A stretch of DNA of 41,310 nt from Rhizomicrobium sp. (GCA_031291635.1 JARLIR010000088.1:1-41310); one strand, 5' to 3'; positions 7,344-17,853 are shown, counted from the first letter of the stretch. Numbers and translations are program-made. The notes: generated by a model from the sequence alone, not told the origin.

Positions 7344-9281
7344 CTATTTTGCGCTCTGTATGGGCGGAAAAGTCCCAGCCCAAACGCTGTAGACGGCATT
7401 GGGATCGATAGCCCCCGTCGTCCAACTGGTGTTGCTGGCGTTCAACACGACCGCGGCTGCGCCCGTCTGATTGGTCGTGTAGGGCGTTTTCCAGATCGAA
7501 CCCGGATTGGTCGGGTTGGTGGCAAAAGCCGCCCAGGCCGCATTCACCGATGCCGCAAAGTTCTTGAGCTGTGGCGTCACCCGGCTGCTGAATTGCGACG
7601 GCACCACGATGCTCAGAGTATCGAACACATAAGGCAGCTCGCTGCCGTGACAGACGAAATTGCCGATATTGGGATCGCAGGCGCCGTTATCGATGTCGAC
7701 CCAGGTTCCGTTGACCTCACTGCCGTAGATGTCCATGACCGGCGCTTGATTGAAGTAATAGGCATAGGTCGCCGACACGCCGCCACTAGCGAGGGCGCTG
7801 TTCGCCATCACGACATTGCCGATCGAAAAGTCGTAATCGAGCACGACGTTGGATGCCACTTGGCCATAGCGGTTGTAGTAGGGCGCGTTAGGCTGATAAT
7901 CCGGCGGCGTGGTCTTCGACACTTTGTAGCGCGAATTCTGCTTGGCCAGGCTGCTGGCGGTGCCAAGCTTCTGGAAGCCACCATCGACCACCGCGCCGTA
8001 GACGAGCGCGGACGGGCTGTTGGCCGGTTTTTTGCCGACCTTAGCCGCCACCAGCGCCGCAAACACGGCCCCCTCGTCCTGATTGATGCCGAAGACGAAT
8101 GGCTTGGGCACCGTGCCGCTGGCATAGCCCTGATAAGGCTGCCCCGTGATGAAGCTGCCATCGATCACAGGCTGAAATGGCAACCCTCGCAGCCCCATAT
8201 ACCCAAGGGCGACGTCCGCCTTGCCGTTATTGCCGAGAAGAAAACTATTCTCGGCGCTAATGATGTCCGCCACCGGCGCGGTGAGCGGATTGAATTTGGG
8301 TTTGATAAGACAGGACTGTCCCGACAGCTTGCACAATGTGGTAAGATATTGGTTGCCGATCGCGCTCGGCCCCTTGTCGCCCACTTTGCTGTAGAGAAGC
8401 CCAACCGGGTTGCTCTCCATGATCGCGGCGTTGAAGAGCGTGGTGCTCGAGGGTATGGCGAAAAGGTGCAGGCCGACCGACATGGCCCCGGCACTCTCGC
8501 CAAAGATCGTAATCTTGCTCGGGTCGCCGCCGAAGGCGCTGATGTTGTCATGGACCCAATTGAGGGCCATCTGTTGATCGAGGATGCCGTAATTGCCGGT
8601 GGCCTTGGCACCGAATTTGTTGCCGACCAAAAAACCCAGCGCACCCAAACGATAGTTGAGTGTCACCAGGATGACTTTTTGGGAGGCAAAGGCGGCGCCG
8701 TTATAGACCGGCAGCGAACCAGCCCCGTCGAGGAAGGCGCCACCGTGGATGAACACCATCACCGGATAGGTATTGGCAGCGGGCGGCTGATTGTTCGGCG
8801 TGGGCGGAATCCAGACATTGAGGAATTGGCAGGTCTCCGCCATGTCCAAAATAGAGCCTTCGGGCGCTTTGGCTTGCGGGCAAATTGGCTTGAAGTTTGT
8901 CAGCGTCGTCTGCGCCGGAAGCTTGAACGCTTGAGGCGGTTGCCAACGCTCGGCGCTCGCATACTGAATGCCGGGATAAGCAACTCCGCTTGGTCCATTG
9001 GCACCATTGGCGATCACACCGCAAAGCTGCGCATTGCCGCCTGCAGTCCATTTCGGATTGGTTAGGCTGATGCAGATTGGTTGTGCGGGCGGTGAAAACG
9101 GATTGAACGCAGTCGGCGCAGCCGCGCGAAACAGATGCGAGCCCACTGGCTCGGCAAATTGCGCGGCTTGCACTGCTGTGGTGGATTTGGCGGATTTAAC
9201 GGCAGGCGTTGATTTTGCAGAGGCGGGAACAAGCAAGAGTAAACAGGCGGCAACTGCCGCCCTGAACCGGTGCGCTCTCAT
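7344..9281 (-). CDS. secreted type-B carboxylesterase/lipase family protein
   Basis: Signal peptide; YPVMVFIHGGAFLDGAGS; nucleophile motif FGESAGAMSVGLHL. Confidence 0.9.
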   Translation of the reverse strand: MRAHRFRAAVAACLLLLVPASAKSTPAVKSAKSTTAVQAAQFAEPVGSHLFRAAAPTAFNPFSPPAQPICISLTNPKWTAGGNAQLCGVIANGANGPSGVAYPGIQYASAERWQPPQAFKLPAQTTLTNFKPICPQAKAPEGSILDMAETCQFLNVWIPPTPNNQPPAANTYPVMVFIHGGAFLDGAGSLPVYNGAAFASQKVILVTLNYRLGALGFLVGNKFGAKATGNYGILDQQMALNWVHDNISAFGGDPSKITIFGESAGAMSVGLHLFAIPSSTTLFNAAIMESNPVGLLYSKVGDKGPSAIGNQYLTTLCKLSGQSCLIKPKFNPLTAPVADIISAENSFLLGNNGKADVALGYMGLRGLPFQPVIDGSFITGQPYQGYASGTVPKPFVFGINQDEGAVFAALVAAKVGKKPANSPSALVYGAVVDGGFQKLGTASSLAKQNSRYKVSKTTPPDYQPNAPYYNRYGQVASNVVLDYDFSIGNVVMANSALASGGVSATYAYYFNQAPVMDIYGSEVNGTWVDIDNGACDPNIGNFVCHGSELPYVFDTLSIVVPSQFSSRVTPQLKNFAASVNAAWAAFATNPTNPGSIWKTPYTTNQTGAAAVVLNASNTSWTTGAIDPNAVYSVWAGTFPPIQSAK

Positions 9282-9333
9282 GAATAACCCCCAGGATGCG
9301 TTCTACAAAGTCGTCAGAAACGCACGACGCGAG

Positions 9334-9349
9334 CTAGTATAGCTCTAAA
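9334..9349 (-). promoter_or_regulatory. TTTAGAGCTATACTAG motif upstream of the carboxylesterase, shared with the cyo upstream region
   Basis: Plus strand ctagtatagctctaaa; nearly identical copy at 13635. Confidence 0.4.
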
Positions 9350-9472
9350 GTAGACAAGTGTATACCTTGGGTTGTTTTTGGACTCACCCACCCAGAGAGA
9401 CAACGCATAGTTGTTCGCAGGCCTCTGGCACTAATCGGCACTGGCTGCGTGATGCCAAAAATGGAAACGGCG

Positions 9473-9506
9473 CGCCTGTTAGGACGCGCCGCTTCCTTTT
9501 TCGATG
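9473..9506. terminator. terminator downstream of cyoD
   Basis: GGAAaCGGCGCG...CGCGCCGcTTCC flanked by A/T runs. Confidence 0.7.
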
Positions 9507-9515
9507 CGCTCGGGT

Positions 9516-9875
9516 TTAGTCCGACGGCATCATCCCGGGCATCATGTTCATGTTGAGATGATACATGATCCACAGCGAGCCCAGCAGCAGTATGCCGACG
9601 ATCACCAAGGTGAAGACAAAGGCGGCGTTGTTCCAGAGCTGACCGGAGCTGGCGTTCATGTGCAGGAAGAACACCAGATGCACGACGATCTGCACCAGCC
9701 CTAAGCCGACCACCACGGGGATGACAGCGGCGGCGGGCATAACATGGCTCATCACCAGGCCGAAGGGGATCGCCGTCAGGATCACGGCCAGCGCGAAACC
9801 GATGAGATAGGACTTCACCGAGCCATGACCGGCGCTGGCGTCGTCATGCGGGGGATGTTGCACAGGCGCGTTCAT
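9516..9875 (-). CDS. cyoD: cytochrome o ubiquinol oxidase subunit IV
   Basis: SVKSYLIGFALAVILTAIPFGLV...VVHLVFFLHMNASSGQLWN; follows cyoC. Confidence 0.92.
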   Translation of the reverse strand: MNAPVQHPPHDDASAGHGSVKSYLIGFALAVILTAIPFGLVMSHVMPAAAVIPVVVGLGLVQIVVHLVFFLHMNASSGQLWNNAAFVFTLVIVGILLLGSLWIMYHLNMNMMPGMMPSD

Positions 9876-10501
9876 CAGGCGGCTCCCATCAGATAGACGA
9901 TGCTGAAAACCCCGATCCAGATGATGTCGAGGAAATGCCAGAACAGGCTGAGCAACAAAAGCCGCGTCTGATTGATTTCATTCAGGCCGCGCCGGGCCAG
10001 ATGGGCGAACATCACGCCCATCCAGATCAGGCCCGCGGTGACGTGCAAGCCGTGCGTTCCCACCAAGGTGAAGAAACCGGAGAGGAAAGCGGACCGGCCC
10101 GGCCCTGCCCCTTCGGCGATCAGCTTGGCAAACTCGTTGATTTCCATGCCGATGAAGCCGAGGCCGAGCAGAAAGGTCAGCGCCAACCAGCCATAGACAC
10201 TTTGCAGCTTGTTCTGGCTGACGGCGATCATGGCGAGACCATAGGTCAGGCTTGAGATCAGCAGCAGCGCAGTTTCGATGGCGACGTAGTTCAGCTCGAA
10301 GAGCTCGCGCCCATTCGGTCCGCCCGCCAGATTGCCGCGCAGCACGGCAAAACCCGCGAACACGGACGCGAACAGAATGCAGTCGCTCATCAGATAGATC
10401 CAGAAACCGAGCGGCGCTTTGCCGGCTTCCGAATGGGCTTCACCGTGACTGTCGCCGTGACCGACGAGGGTGCCGTCAAGCGGCGCGGTGTGTATGTTCA
10501 T
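9875..10501 (-). CDS. cyoC: cytochrome o ubiquinol oxidase subunit III
   Basis: [24 protein letters not shown]...[15 protein letters not shown]...[18 protein letters not shown]. Confidence 0.95.
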   Translation of the reverse strand: MNIHTAPLDGTLVGHGDSHGEAHSEAGKAPLGFWIYLMSDCILFASVFAGFAVLRGNLAGGPNGRELFELNYVAIETALLLISSLTYGLAMIAVSQNKLQSVYGWLALTFLLGLGFIGMEINEFAKLIAEGAGPGRSAFLSGFFTLVGTHGLHVTAGLIWMGVMFAHLARRGLNEINQTRLLLLSLFWHFLDIIWIGVFSIVYLMGAA

Positions 10502-12503
10502 CGGTCTTCTCCGGCAGTTGCAGGAAATGTTCGCTTTCTAGACGCGCGATTTCGCCCGGCGGCACGTAGTAATCGCGCTCCTCATTGAAGCTGTGCCAGA
10601 TGGCCAGCCCCAACATGACGAGAAGGGTTGCAATCACCAGCCACCAAATATGCCAGGTGAGCGCAAAGCCCAGCCCAATGGACAGCACGCCGAGGATAAC
10701 GCCAGTGCCGGTATTCCGCGGCATGTGGATGCGCTGATATTGCGGCTGCAGCGTCGGCACCGTGCCGGACTGTTTCATCTCCCAGAAGGCATCGATGGTG
10801 TGCACGTGCGGCACGCGGGCGAAATTGTAGAAAGGCGGCGGTGACGAGGTCGCCCATTCCAAGGTGCGCCCGCCCCAGGGATCGCCAGTACGGTCGCGCA
10901 GCTTCTCGCGATTGACGATGCTGACGATGATCTGCGCCACGGTCGATAGAATGCCGATACAAACCAGCCCGGCGCCGATAGCGGCCACGATCAGATAGAT
11001 GTGCCAGACCGGATTGTTCACATGGTCGAGGCGGCGGGTCATGCCCATCAGGCCGAGCGCGTAGAGTGGCATGAAGGCGAGATAGAAGCCCACCAGCCAG
11101 CACCAGAACGAGACCTTGCCAAGGCGGGGTTCGAGCTTGATGCCGGTCGCCTTGGGGAACCAATAGGTGAAGCCCGCCATGACGCCGAAGACCACGCCGC
11201 CGATGATGGTGTTGTGGAAATGAGCGACCAGGAAGAGCGAATTGTGCAGCACGAAATCGGCACCCGGAACGGCCAGCAAGACGCCGGTCATACCGCCGAT
11301 GGCGAAGGTGACAATGAAGCCCAGCGTCCACATCACCGGCACGTCTATCCGCACGCGGCCGCGATACATCGTGAACAGCCAATTGAAGATCTTCACGCCC
11401 GTCGGGATGGAGATGATCATGGTGGTGATGCCGAAGAAGGCATTCACATTGGCGCCCGAGCCCATGGTGAAGAAGTGATGCAGCCAGACGACGAAGCTGA
11501 GCACCGTGATGCAGACCGTGGCGTAGACCATCGAGGTGTAGCCGAACAACGGCTTGCCCGAGAAGGTGGCCGTTATCTCGGAATAAATCCCAAAGCACGG
11601 CAGGATGAGAATGTACACCTCGGGATGGCCCCAAGCCCAGATGAGGTTGACGTACATCATCGGGTTGCCGCCGCCGTCATGCGTGAAGAAATGCATGCCG
11701 AGATAACGATCGAGACCCAGCATCGCCAGCGTCACGGTGAGGATCGGAAAGGCGGCGACAATCAGCATGTTGGCGCAGAGCGTGGTCCAGGTGAAGACCG
11801 GCATCTGCATCAAGCCCATACCGGGGGCACGCATTTTCAGGATGGTGACGATCAGATTGACGCCGGAGAGTAAGGTGCCAACGCCGGATATCTGGATCGC
11901 CCAAATATAGTAATCGACACCGACGCCCGGCGAGAAGGCCAGTTCTGACAGCGGCGGATAAGCCAGCCAACCGACATGGGCGAACTCGCCCACGGCCAGC
12001 GAGATATTGACCAGCATGGCGCCGGCCACCGTCAGCCAGAAGCTGAGCGAATTCAGATAGGGAAAGGCGACGTCACGCGCGCCGATCTGCAGCGGCATGG
12101 CGATGTTCATCAAGCCGATGACAAAGGGCATGGCCATGAAGAAAATCATGATCACGCCATGGGCCGTGAAGATTTGGTCGAAATGATCGGGCGGCAGATA
12201 GCCCGCGGCGCCCGCCGAGGCCATCGCCTGCTGGCCGCGCATCAACAACGCATCCGAGAAGCCGCGCAGCAGCATCACCAGCGCCAAGATGATGTACATC
12301 ATGCCGATCTTCTTGTGATCGACACTGGTCAGCCATTCATCCCACAACCATTTCCAGCGGCCGAGATAGGTCAAAACCACCAAAACGCTCAGGCCCGCCA
12401 CCACCATGCCAGCGACGGCGCCCATGATGATGGGTTCGTTGAGCGGCAGGGCGTCCATGGTCAATCGGCCGACCATCATTGTTTGTATATCGCCTGCGGT
12501 CAT
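10476..12503 (-). CDS. cyoB: cytochrome o ubiquinol oxidase subunit I
   Basis: [66 protein letters not shown]. Confidence 0.97.
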   Translation of the reverse strand: MTAGDIQTMMVGRLTMDALPLNEPIIMGAVAGMVVAGLSVLVVLTYLGRWKWLWDEWLTSVDHKKIGMMYIILALVMLLRGFSDALLMRGQQAMASAGAAGYLPPDHFDQIFTAHGVIMIFFMAMPFVIGLMNIAMPLQIGARDVAFPYLNSLSFWLTVAGAMLVNISLAVGEFAHVGWLAYPPLSELAFSPGVGVDYYIWAIQISGVGTLLSGVNLIVTILKMRAPGMGLMQMPVFTWTTLCANMLIVAAFPILTVTLAMLGLDRYLGMHFFTHDGGGNPMMYVNLIWAWGHPEVYILILPCFGIYSEITATFSGKPLFGYTSMVYATVCITVLSFVVWLHHFFTMGSGANVNAFFGITTMIISIPTGVKIFNWLFTMYRGRVRIDVPVMWTLGFIVTFAIGGMTGVLLAVPGADFVLHNSLFLVAHFHNTIIGGVVFGVMAGFTYWFPKATGIKLEPRLGKVSFWCWLVGFYLAFMPLYALGLMGMTRRLDHVNNPVWHIYLIVAAIGAGLVCIGILSTVAQIIVSIVNREKLRDRTGDPWGGRTLEWATSSPPPFYNFARVPHVHTIDAFWEMKQSGTVPTLQPQYQRIHMPRNTGTGVILGVLSIGLGFALTWHIWWLVIATLLVMLGLAIWHSFNEERDYYVPPGEIARLESEHFLQLPEKTDEHTHRAA

Positions 12504-12507
12504 GGCG

Positions 12508-13578
12508 TCAACCTTTGGTGTTTGGATTGATGGTTTTAGCGGGATCGAGGCAGAGCGGCTTGCCGGGCGATTGATCTTTCATCGCGGCCATGGTGACCGC
12601 ATCGTCCGTACACACACCACCTTCGGCGCAGCGATTGAGGATGCGGTAATACAGGCCATCCCCGACTTTGCCATATTGGGTGACGGCGTGGGTGCCGCGC
12701 GTCATCAGCTTGATATAAGCGGGCTGATCCAGCACCCCGCCTTGCTTGGCTGTCGCCACCCAGGCTTTGAAGGCGGCGCCGTCCATCGCCTTGGCGACGA
12801 AATGCATATCGGCAAAGCCGTGACCGGAATAATTCGCCGACATGCCTTCAAATTCGCCGGCGTGGTCGGCTTTCAGATTCAGCACCGATTGCATCCCCGG
12901 CATGGTGTAAACCTGCGTGCCGAGCTGGGGGATGAAGAAGGCATTCATCACACCCGAAGAGGTCAACTTGAAATGCACGGTGCGGCCCGCCGGGATCACC
13001 AACTCATTGACCGAAGCGACGCCGTATTCGGGATAGATAAAGAGCCACTTCCAATCCAGCGAGACGACCTGGACTTCCAGCGGCTTACCGTTCGAGGCGA
13101 TGGGCTGGCGCGGATCGAGCGTGTGGGTGGTGATCCACGTCACCGTGCCGAGAATGAGAATGATAATACAGGGGATTGTCCACACCACGACTTCGATGGC
13201 AGTAGAATGGCTCCAATTGGGGGCATAGACAGCCTTGGTGTTGGAAGCGCGATAGCGCCAAGCAAAAGCCAGCGTCATCACAATGACCGGCACCACCACC
13301 AGCAGCATGAGGCCGACAGCGAGCAGGATAAGATTCTTCTCGCCCTCGCCGACCGGACCTTTGGGGTCCATCACGGCCCATTCACAACCGCTGAGGAAAA
13401 CCGAGGCGAGCGCCAAAAGCCCAACGCGAGAAACCAGCTTGGCCTTACCGGCCCAATCAAAACACTGCACGCACAAAGCTCCCAACCCATGACTGGCCAA
13501 CGCAACCACCGGCCATGAACGTGACCGCGTGAATATCGAACAGGCAAAACCATCCCAAGCTATAGGCACGCTGCCCAA
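12508..13578 (-). CDS. cyoA: cytochrome o ubiquinol oxidase subunit II (lipoprotein); true start may be internal
   Basis: Lipobox-like [14 protein letters not shown]; ...[26 protein letters not shown]...; precedes cyoB. Confidence 0.92.
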   Translation of the reverse strand: MGSVPIAWDGFACSIFTRSRSWPVVALASHGLGALCVQCFDWAGKAKLVSRVGLLALASVFLSGCEWAVMDPKGPVGEGEKNLILLAVGLMLLVVVPVIVMTLAFAWRYRASNTKAVYAPNWSHSTAIEVVVWTIPCIIILILGTVTWITTHTLDPRQPIASNGKPLEVQVVSLDWKWLFIYPEYGVASVNELVIPAGRTVHFKLTSSGVMNAFFIPQLGTQVYTMPGMQSVLNLKADHAGEFEGMSANYSGHGFADMHFVAKAMDGAAFKAWVATAKQGGVLDQPAYIKLMTRGTHAVTQYGKVGDGLYYRILNRCAEGGVCTDDAVTMAAMKDQSPGKPLCLDPAKTINPNTKG

Positions 13579-13634
13579 ATTATTTGCGCCAAATTCTCAG
13601 AACGACTCTCTGCGAGACGATAAACATGGTTCCT

Positions 13635-13649
13635 TAGTACAGCTCTAAA
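13635..13649 (-). promoter_or_regulatory. TTTAGAGCTGTACTA motif upstream of cyoA
   Basis: Plus strand tagtacagctctaaa; compare 9334-9349. Confidence 0.4.
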
Positions 13650-13916
13650 CAGCGACACCAAATTCATGCAAACAATCGGCCATTTCGTCGCAGCACAGCG
13701 TCGTGATGCGAGCGAGACGAAACTGCAACAGGAATTGGGGCGAGATCGTGGCGAGAAAATTCGCAGCGCGTGAAGCGTGCTCCTACAAGCAAAGCGGCAG
13801 ACACAAGTCAGAGTGGTGGGAGACTGTTCGCCAAAATCGGGGAAAGTCTGGAGAAGGGGGCGGTGGCTGTCGAGGGCACAGCGCGTGTCCCCTGGCCGAA
13901 TTGTCCAAGACAGACA

Positions 13917-15737
13917 CTAGACTGCAGGAGCCACCAAGGCGCGGGCCGGCTTCGGCGCGGTTGCTACCTGTTGAACCACGACGCTCAGAAGCAAGTTTTC
14001 GTGGTCGACCACATAACGTCGCTGAAGAAGGAAATCGAGATGCTGTGCGGCCGCTTCGGGTAATCCCTCGCGCGCACGCGGACGCTCCAAATGCGCCACC
14101 GCGTTGACCGCTTCCGGAGACAGCACGACGAGCGGTTCGCGTGCGATGGGCCTTGTGTCGATGACGACTGCGGCGCCGTTTGCCCCCGTCTCCAGGTGCA
14201 GGAGCGGCCGAGACCGCGTGCCCTGCCACAGAGCTTTCCAGTGGTTCACGCTGTCGCAAAATTCTCTCACCAGCACTGCGTCGTCCAGAAACTCCGTCGT
14301 GTAGATACCGTCGAAGTGATAAGCGATCTCGTCGAGCGGTGCGTCTGACGGATAGAGACCGCGGTAGATATCGAACGGCTTGATCGCGGGAATACCCATG
14401 CGCTCGTGATCATTAAAATTCGGACTGAAGCGATCCATCATGATTTCGGAGAGGCCGTCCGGCGGACGCAGATGCATGATGGCGGGGAAAAGCGCGAGCA
14501 TGTCGCGATAGTTCTGCTGCGTCTCGCCCGGAAAGCCGTAGATCAGGTTCCAACCAGCACGCATGCCAAGTTTGGCGCTGCTGCGTAACAACATGATATT
14601 CTGGTGCGCGGAAATGCCCTTACGCATCAGCCTTAGGACCGGCGTCGACAAGGATTCGACGCCCGGCTGGATGCTGTATATGCCAGCCTTTTGCATCAAG
14701 GCTACCTGCTCTTCCTTGAGATTTGCCTTCGTCTCGTAGAAGAGTTTGGGCTGGCGCGGCAGGGCCGCTAAATGCGGCAGCACCGTTGAAAAGTAAGAGA
14801 GCGGGATGATGTTGTCGGCTGTGCGAATTGGCCGACCGCCCCATTGCTCGTCGAGGGCGACAAGCTCCCGCACCACCCGCTCCGGCCTCTTTTCACGGAA
14901 GTTCATGCTTGCCTGGTTGAGGCCGCAAAACGTGCAGTGATGCTTGGCGCCCCACCAACAGCCGCGCGACGACTCATAGGTTATGTAGCCCGGCAGATCC
15001 GGCGGTAGCCGTCCTGCATCTTGCTGTTCGCGCATTGCGGCGATGAAGTCGGAGAAATCGGCATCTGGCGAATCGTCCATGTTCTGTATCGGCGCGCACC
15101 CGACAATGCGATCACTAGGACGCAGGCCGCGGTGCAGGTAGGCTTCGCAGAAATCGGGAAACGCGGTGTCCGCCTCGCCGTCGAAAAAATAATCGACGCA
15201 ATCGAAAACCTGTGCGAGCCCCTTTGCCATCACGCCGGTGACGTTGGCACCGCCCATGACAATCAACGCCTCAGGCAGAACCGCGCGTACCCGGCGCGCA
15301 ATGGCGAACGCCGACATATTCTGCTGAAACATGTTGGTGATGCCGACGATACGCGGCTTCCTGGCGGCAATCGCTTGCGCGACCTCATCCAGGTGCGGTC
15401 CGACAGCAGGCGCGACGGTCGCGATCAATTCGCGCACTTTGGCATGCTCAATGCCCTCGGGAATCCGCGCCAGGACCTCTGGCGGATAAGCGTGCGGCTT
15501 GAATATGTACTCGCCCGGCTGCTTGCGCACCAACGTCTTGCAAACCGTTTCGTAGGTGTCATAGCCAATGCGTGCCGCCATCAGTACGCTGGCATAAAGC
15601 GCGCCGACCTGCAGGCCCCGCTGGCGACAGGCGGCAAGCAGAACAGACGTGCCGAGCGGCGTCAAATTCAGTGTATCGAACGCAGGTATGACGAGACAGA
15701 TGTCGGTAGCTGTCTCCAATTCCCTTGGTTTTTCCAT
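13917..15737 (-). CDS. B12-binding radical SAM protein, RiPP-maturation radical SAM protein 1 type (TIGR03975-like)
   Basis: N-terminal cobalamin-binding-like region; signature YESSRGCWWGAKHHCTFCGLN (CxxxCxxC-type cluster); GWNLIYGFPGET. Confidence 0.85.
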   Translation of the reverse strand: MEKPRELETATDICLVIPAFDTLNLTPLGTSVLLAACRQRGLQVGALYASVLMAARIGYDTYETVCKTLVRKQPGEYIFKPHAYPPEVLARIPEGIEHAKVRELIATVAPAVGPHLDEVAQAIAARKPRIVGITNMFQQNMSAFAIARRVRAVLPEALIVMGGANVTGVMAKGLAQVFDCVDYFFDGEADTAFPDFCEAYLHRGLRPSDRIVGCAPIQNMDDSPDADFSDFIAAMREQQDAGRLPPDLPGYITYESSRGCWWGAKHHCTFCGLNQASMNFREKRPERVVRELVALDEQWGGRPIRTADNIIPLSYFSTVLPHLAALPRQPKLFYETKANLKEEQVALMQKAGIYSIQPGVESLSTPVLRLMRKGISAHQNIMLLRSSAKLGMRAGWNLIYGFPGETQQNYRDMLALFPAIMHLRPPDGLSEIMMDRFSPNFNDHERMGIPAIKPFDIYRGLYPSDAPLDEIAYHFDGIYTTEFLDDAVLVREFCDSVNHWKALWQGTRSRPLLHLETGANGAAVVIDTRPIAREPLVVLSPEAVNAVAHLERPRAREGLPEAAAQHLDFLLQRRYVVDHENLLLSVVVQQVATAPKPARALVAPAV

Positions 15738-15792
15738 AGAACGGCTGCCTCGCCACGAGGGAAGTCGGACTGTGTACTGTTCCGCGCCTTAC

Positions 15793-15805
15793 AGCAACCG
15801 TTGCT
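15793..15805. promoter_or_regulatory. dyad AGCAAC-C-GTTGCT upstream of the radical SAM gene
   Basis: acagcaaccgttgctcg read directly. Confidence 0.35.
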
Positions 15806-16087
15806 CGTATTGGGCCACTGCTATTCCAATAGGTTGGTATAAACTAGGCGATGACTACCAATGACGTCGACGCGTTGGCCCAGCGAAATACTGTTCTGAC
15901 CTCCGCGTCGTGGGCTTTCTGTCCGGAGGGCAGGCAGCAGCGACCGGGATGGTGAGCCTTGCCGAAGACGGCCGGCATAGCCCCCTTCGTCCGAAGGAAT
16001 TTGATGATGCACAAGGGATGCCGGGCACCTTGGGGCGGGCGACGGAAGCTGTGTGCGTTCCAAGGCTGGTGAAAATTGGTGAATAGC

Positions 16088-16125
16088 AAAACAGCGGCCT
16101 ACATTTCTGCAGGCCGCTGTTTTTA
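16088..16125. terminator. bidirectional Rho-independent terminator after rpsI
   Basis: AAAACAGCGGCCT-acatttctgc-AGGCCGCTGTTTTT. Confidence 0.9.
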
Positions 16126-16148
16126 TCGGATAAACTGAAGCAGTAAGA

Positions 16149-16646
16149 TCAGCGCTTGCTGAACTGGAAGCTACGACGGGCTTTCGGGCGACCGTATTTC
16201 TTACGTTCCACGGTACGCGGATCGCGGGTCAGGAAGCCACCGGGCTTCAAGGCGACGCGCAAAGCGGGCTCGTAGTTCACGAGAGCGCGGGAAATGCCAT
16301 GGCGCACGGCGCCGGCTTGACCGGAGAGACCGCCGCCACACACCGTGACGACGACATCGAACTGGCCATCGCGATTGGCAGCGATCAGCGGCTGACGCAA
16401 CACCATGCGCAGCACGGGACGGGCGAAGTACACCTTCTCGTCCTTGCCATTGATAGTGATCTTGCCAGTGCCGGGCTTCACCCAAACGCGGGCGACGGCA
16501 TCTTTACGACGACCGGTGGCATAGGCGCGGCCCTTGGAGTCGCGCTTGCCGATGCCGTCCGGCGAAGCCTGGCCGGAGGGAGTTACCACCTTGGCCTTGA
16601 TCAGCGTCGTCTTCAGATCGCCGAAGCTCTTCACATCTTCCGACAT
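16149..16646 (-). CDS. rpsI: 30S ribosomal protein S9
   Basis: [27 protein letters not shown]...[19 protein letters not shown]. Confidence 0.98.
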   Translation of the reverse strand: MSEDVKSFGDLKTTLIKAKVVTPSGQASPDGIGKRDSKGRAYATGRRKDAVARVWVKPGTGKITINGKDEKVYFARPVLRMVLRQPLIAANRDGQFDVVVTVCGGGLSGQAGAVRHGISRALVNYEPALRVALKPGGFLTRDPRTVERKKYGRPKARRSFQFSKR

Positions 16647-16647
16647 C

Positions 16648-17124
16648 TTAGGCTGCCTTCACGTGATAATTGGTGTTCTTGGGATTGAGCTTGGCGACAT
16701 CCAGCACTTCCGGCTGCTGGGCGCTATGGGGATGCTCGGCGCCAACATAGACGCGCAGATTGCCCATCTGGCGGCGGCCCAACGGACCACGCGGCAGCAT
16801 ACGCTCAATGGCCTTTTCGACGATGCGCTCGGGATGCTTGCCGCGCAGAATGTCTTCCGCCCAACGCTCCTTGATGCCGCCGATATAGCCGGTGTGGTGA
16901 TAGTAGACCTTCTTCTTCACCTTCTGGCCGGTGAGAAGGATCTTCTCAGCGTTGATGATGATGACGTTATCGCCGCAATCCATATGGGCGGTGAAGGTGG
17001 GCTTATGCTTGCCACGAAGGCGCAGCGCGACGAGAGCAGCGAGCCGGCCGACGACCAAACCAGTGGCGTCGATCAGGATCCATTTCTTCTCGATCTCGGA
17101 GGCTTTGGCCGAGTAAGTTGTCAT
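16648..17124 (-). CDS. rplM: 50S ribosomal protein L13
   Basis: [29 protein letters not shown]...[17 protein letters not shown]; start ATG at 17124. Confidence 0.98.
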   Translation of the reverse strand: MTTYSAKASEIEKKWILIDATGLVVGRLAALVALRLRGKHKPTFTAHMDCGDNVIIINAEKILLTGQKVKKKVYYHHTGYIGGIKERWAEDILRGKHPERIVEKAIERMLPRGPLGRRQMGNLRVYVGAEHPHSAQQPEVLDVAKLNPKNTNYHVKAA

Positions 17125-17152
17125 GGGTATGAAATCCATTAGAGCGGCGCGT

Positions 17153-17181
17153 CCTATACGAAGGACGTTGCACGCCGTCAA
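17153..17181 (-). promoter_or_regulatory. sigma70-like promoter of rplM-rpsI
   Basis: Minus strand TTGACG-17 nt-TATAGG, about 29 nt upstream of the rplM ATG. Confidence 0.65.
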
Positions 17182-17214
17182 GCGCAATGGGCTGGATTTG
17201 CGGTGTTTTTTTGC

Positions 17215-17236
17215 GTGCGGTATGATGATACCGCAC
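17215..17236. promoter_or_regulatory. perfect 9-bp dyad GTGCGGTAT-gatg-ATACCGCAC upstream of the rplM promoter
   Basis: Read directly; lies upstream of the predicted -35. Confidence 0.45.
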
Positions 17237-17433
17237 CTCTGCAGGCCTCTGTGGGAAGCTCTGCGAACCACCCCGCCGCCACCACGCTGTATCGCAGAAG
17301 GTGCCCGATCGCGCGGGAATAGCCCACATTTTCGGGCAAAACACCACCTTGACGCAGGCACAGACAAACTCAACTATCGCGCGCAATTTCGCACCACACC
17401 AACATGGCGTGGTTCGCAACCAAGGGGGCTACA

Positions 17434-17853
17434 ATGGACATGGTGACGGCTGTAAAAACGTGCCTGGGCAAATATGCTGACTTCCAGGGCCGCGCGAGGC
17501 GCTCGGAATATTGGTTCTTCGTGCTGTTTGAGGCCCTGGTGATGCTTGCCGCCATCATCATCGGTGCCGTCATCGGAGTCTCGGGCGGCCAAGATACCAT
17601 GACCGTCACGATGTTCGCCATCGCCGGGCTCGCCGGGCTGGCCTTGTTCCTGCCGTCGCTGGCGGTTGACGTCCGCCGCTTTCACGATCTTGGGCAAACG
17701 GGCTGGCTGGTTCTGGTTTTCGCCATCGTCGGGGCCATCCCCTTCGTCGGGGTCGTTACCAGCCTCGGCAACCTGATCTGGTTCTGCATGCGCGGGACGG
17801 TCGGGGCCAACAATTATGGCACTGATCCCTACGACACGGCGCCTAGCTTCTGA
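17434..17853 (+). CDS. DUF805 membrane protein
   Basis: CLGKYADFQGRARRSEYWFFVLFEAL...DVRRFHDLGQTGWLVL. Confidence 0.9.
   Translation: MDMVTAVKTCLGKYADFQGRARRSEYWFFVLFEALVMLAAIIIGAVIGVSGGQDTMTVTMFAIAGLAGLALFLPSLAVDVRRFHDLGQTGWLVLVFAIVGAIPFVGVVTSLGNLIWFCMRGTVGANNYGTDPYDTAPSF

Noticed and set aside
7593-9065. 490-aa plus-strand ORF opposite the carboxylesterase
   Set aside because: His/Arg/Asp-rich shadow translation without motifs; esterase GESAG motif is on the minus strand.
10582-11873. 350-aa minus-strand and 290-aa plus-strand ORFs overlapping cyoB
   Set aside because: Alternative frames of a conserved oxidase gene.
13770-14063. 97-aa plus-strand GTG ORF (MKRAPTSKAADTSQSGGRLFAKIGESLEKG...) as a RiPP precursor
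   Set aside because: Extends antisense into the radical SAM gene, has no clear SD and no leader/core character.
15844-16089. 81-aa minus-strand ORF upstream of the radical SAM gene as a RiPP precursor
   Set aside because: No SD or leader-like character; starts inside the rpsI terminator.
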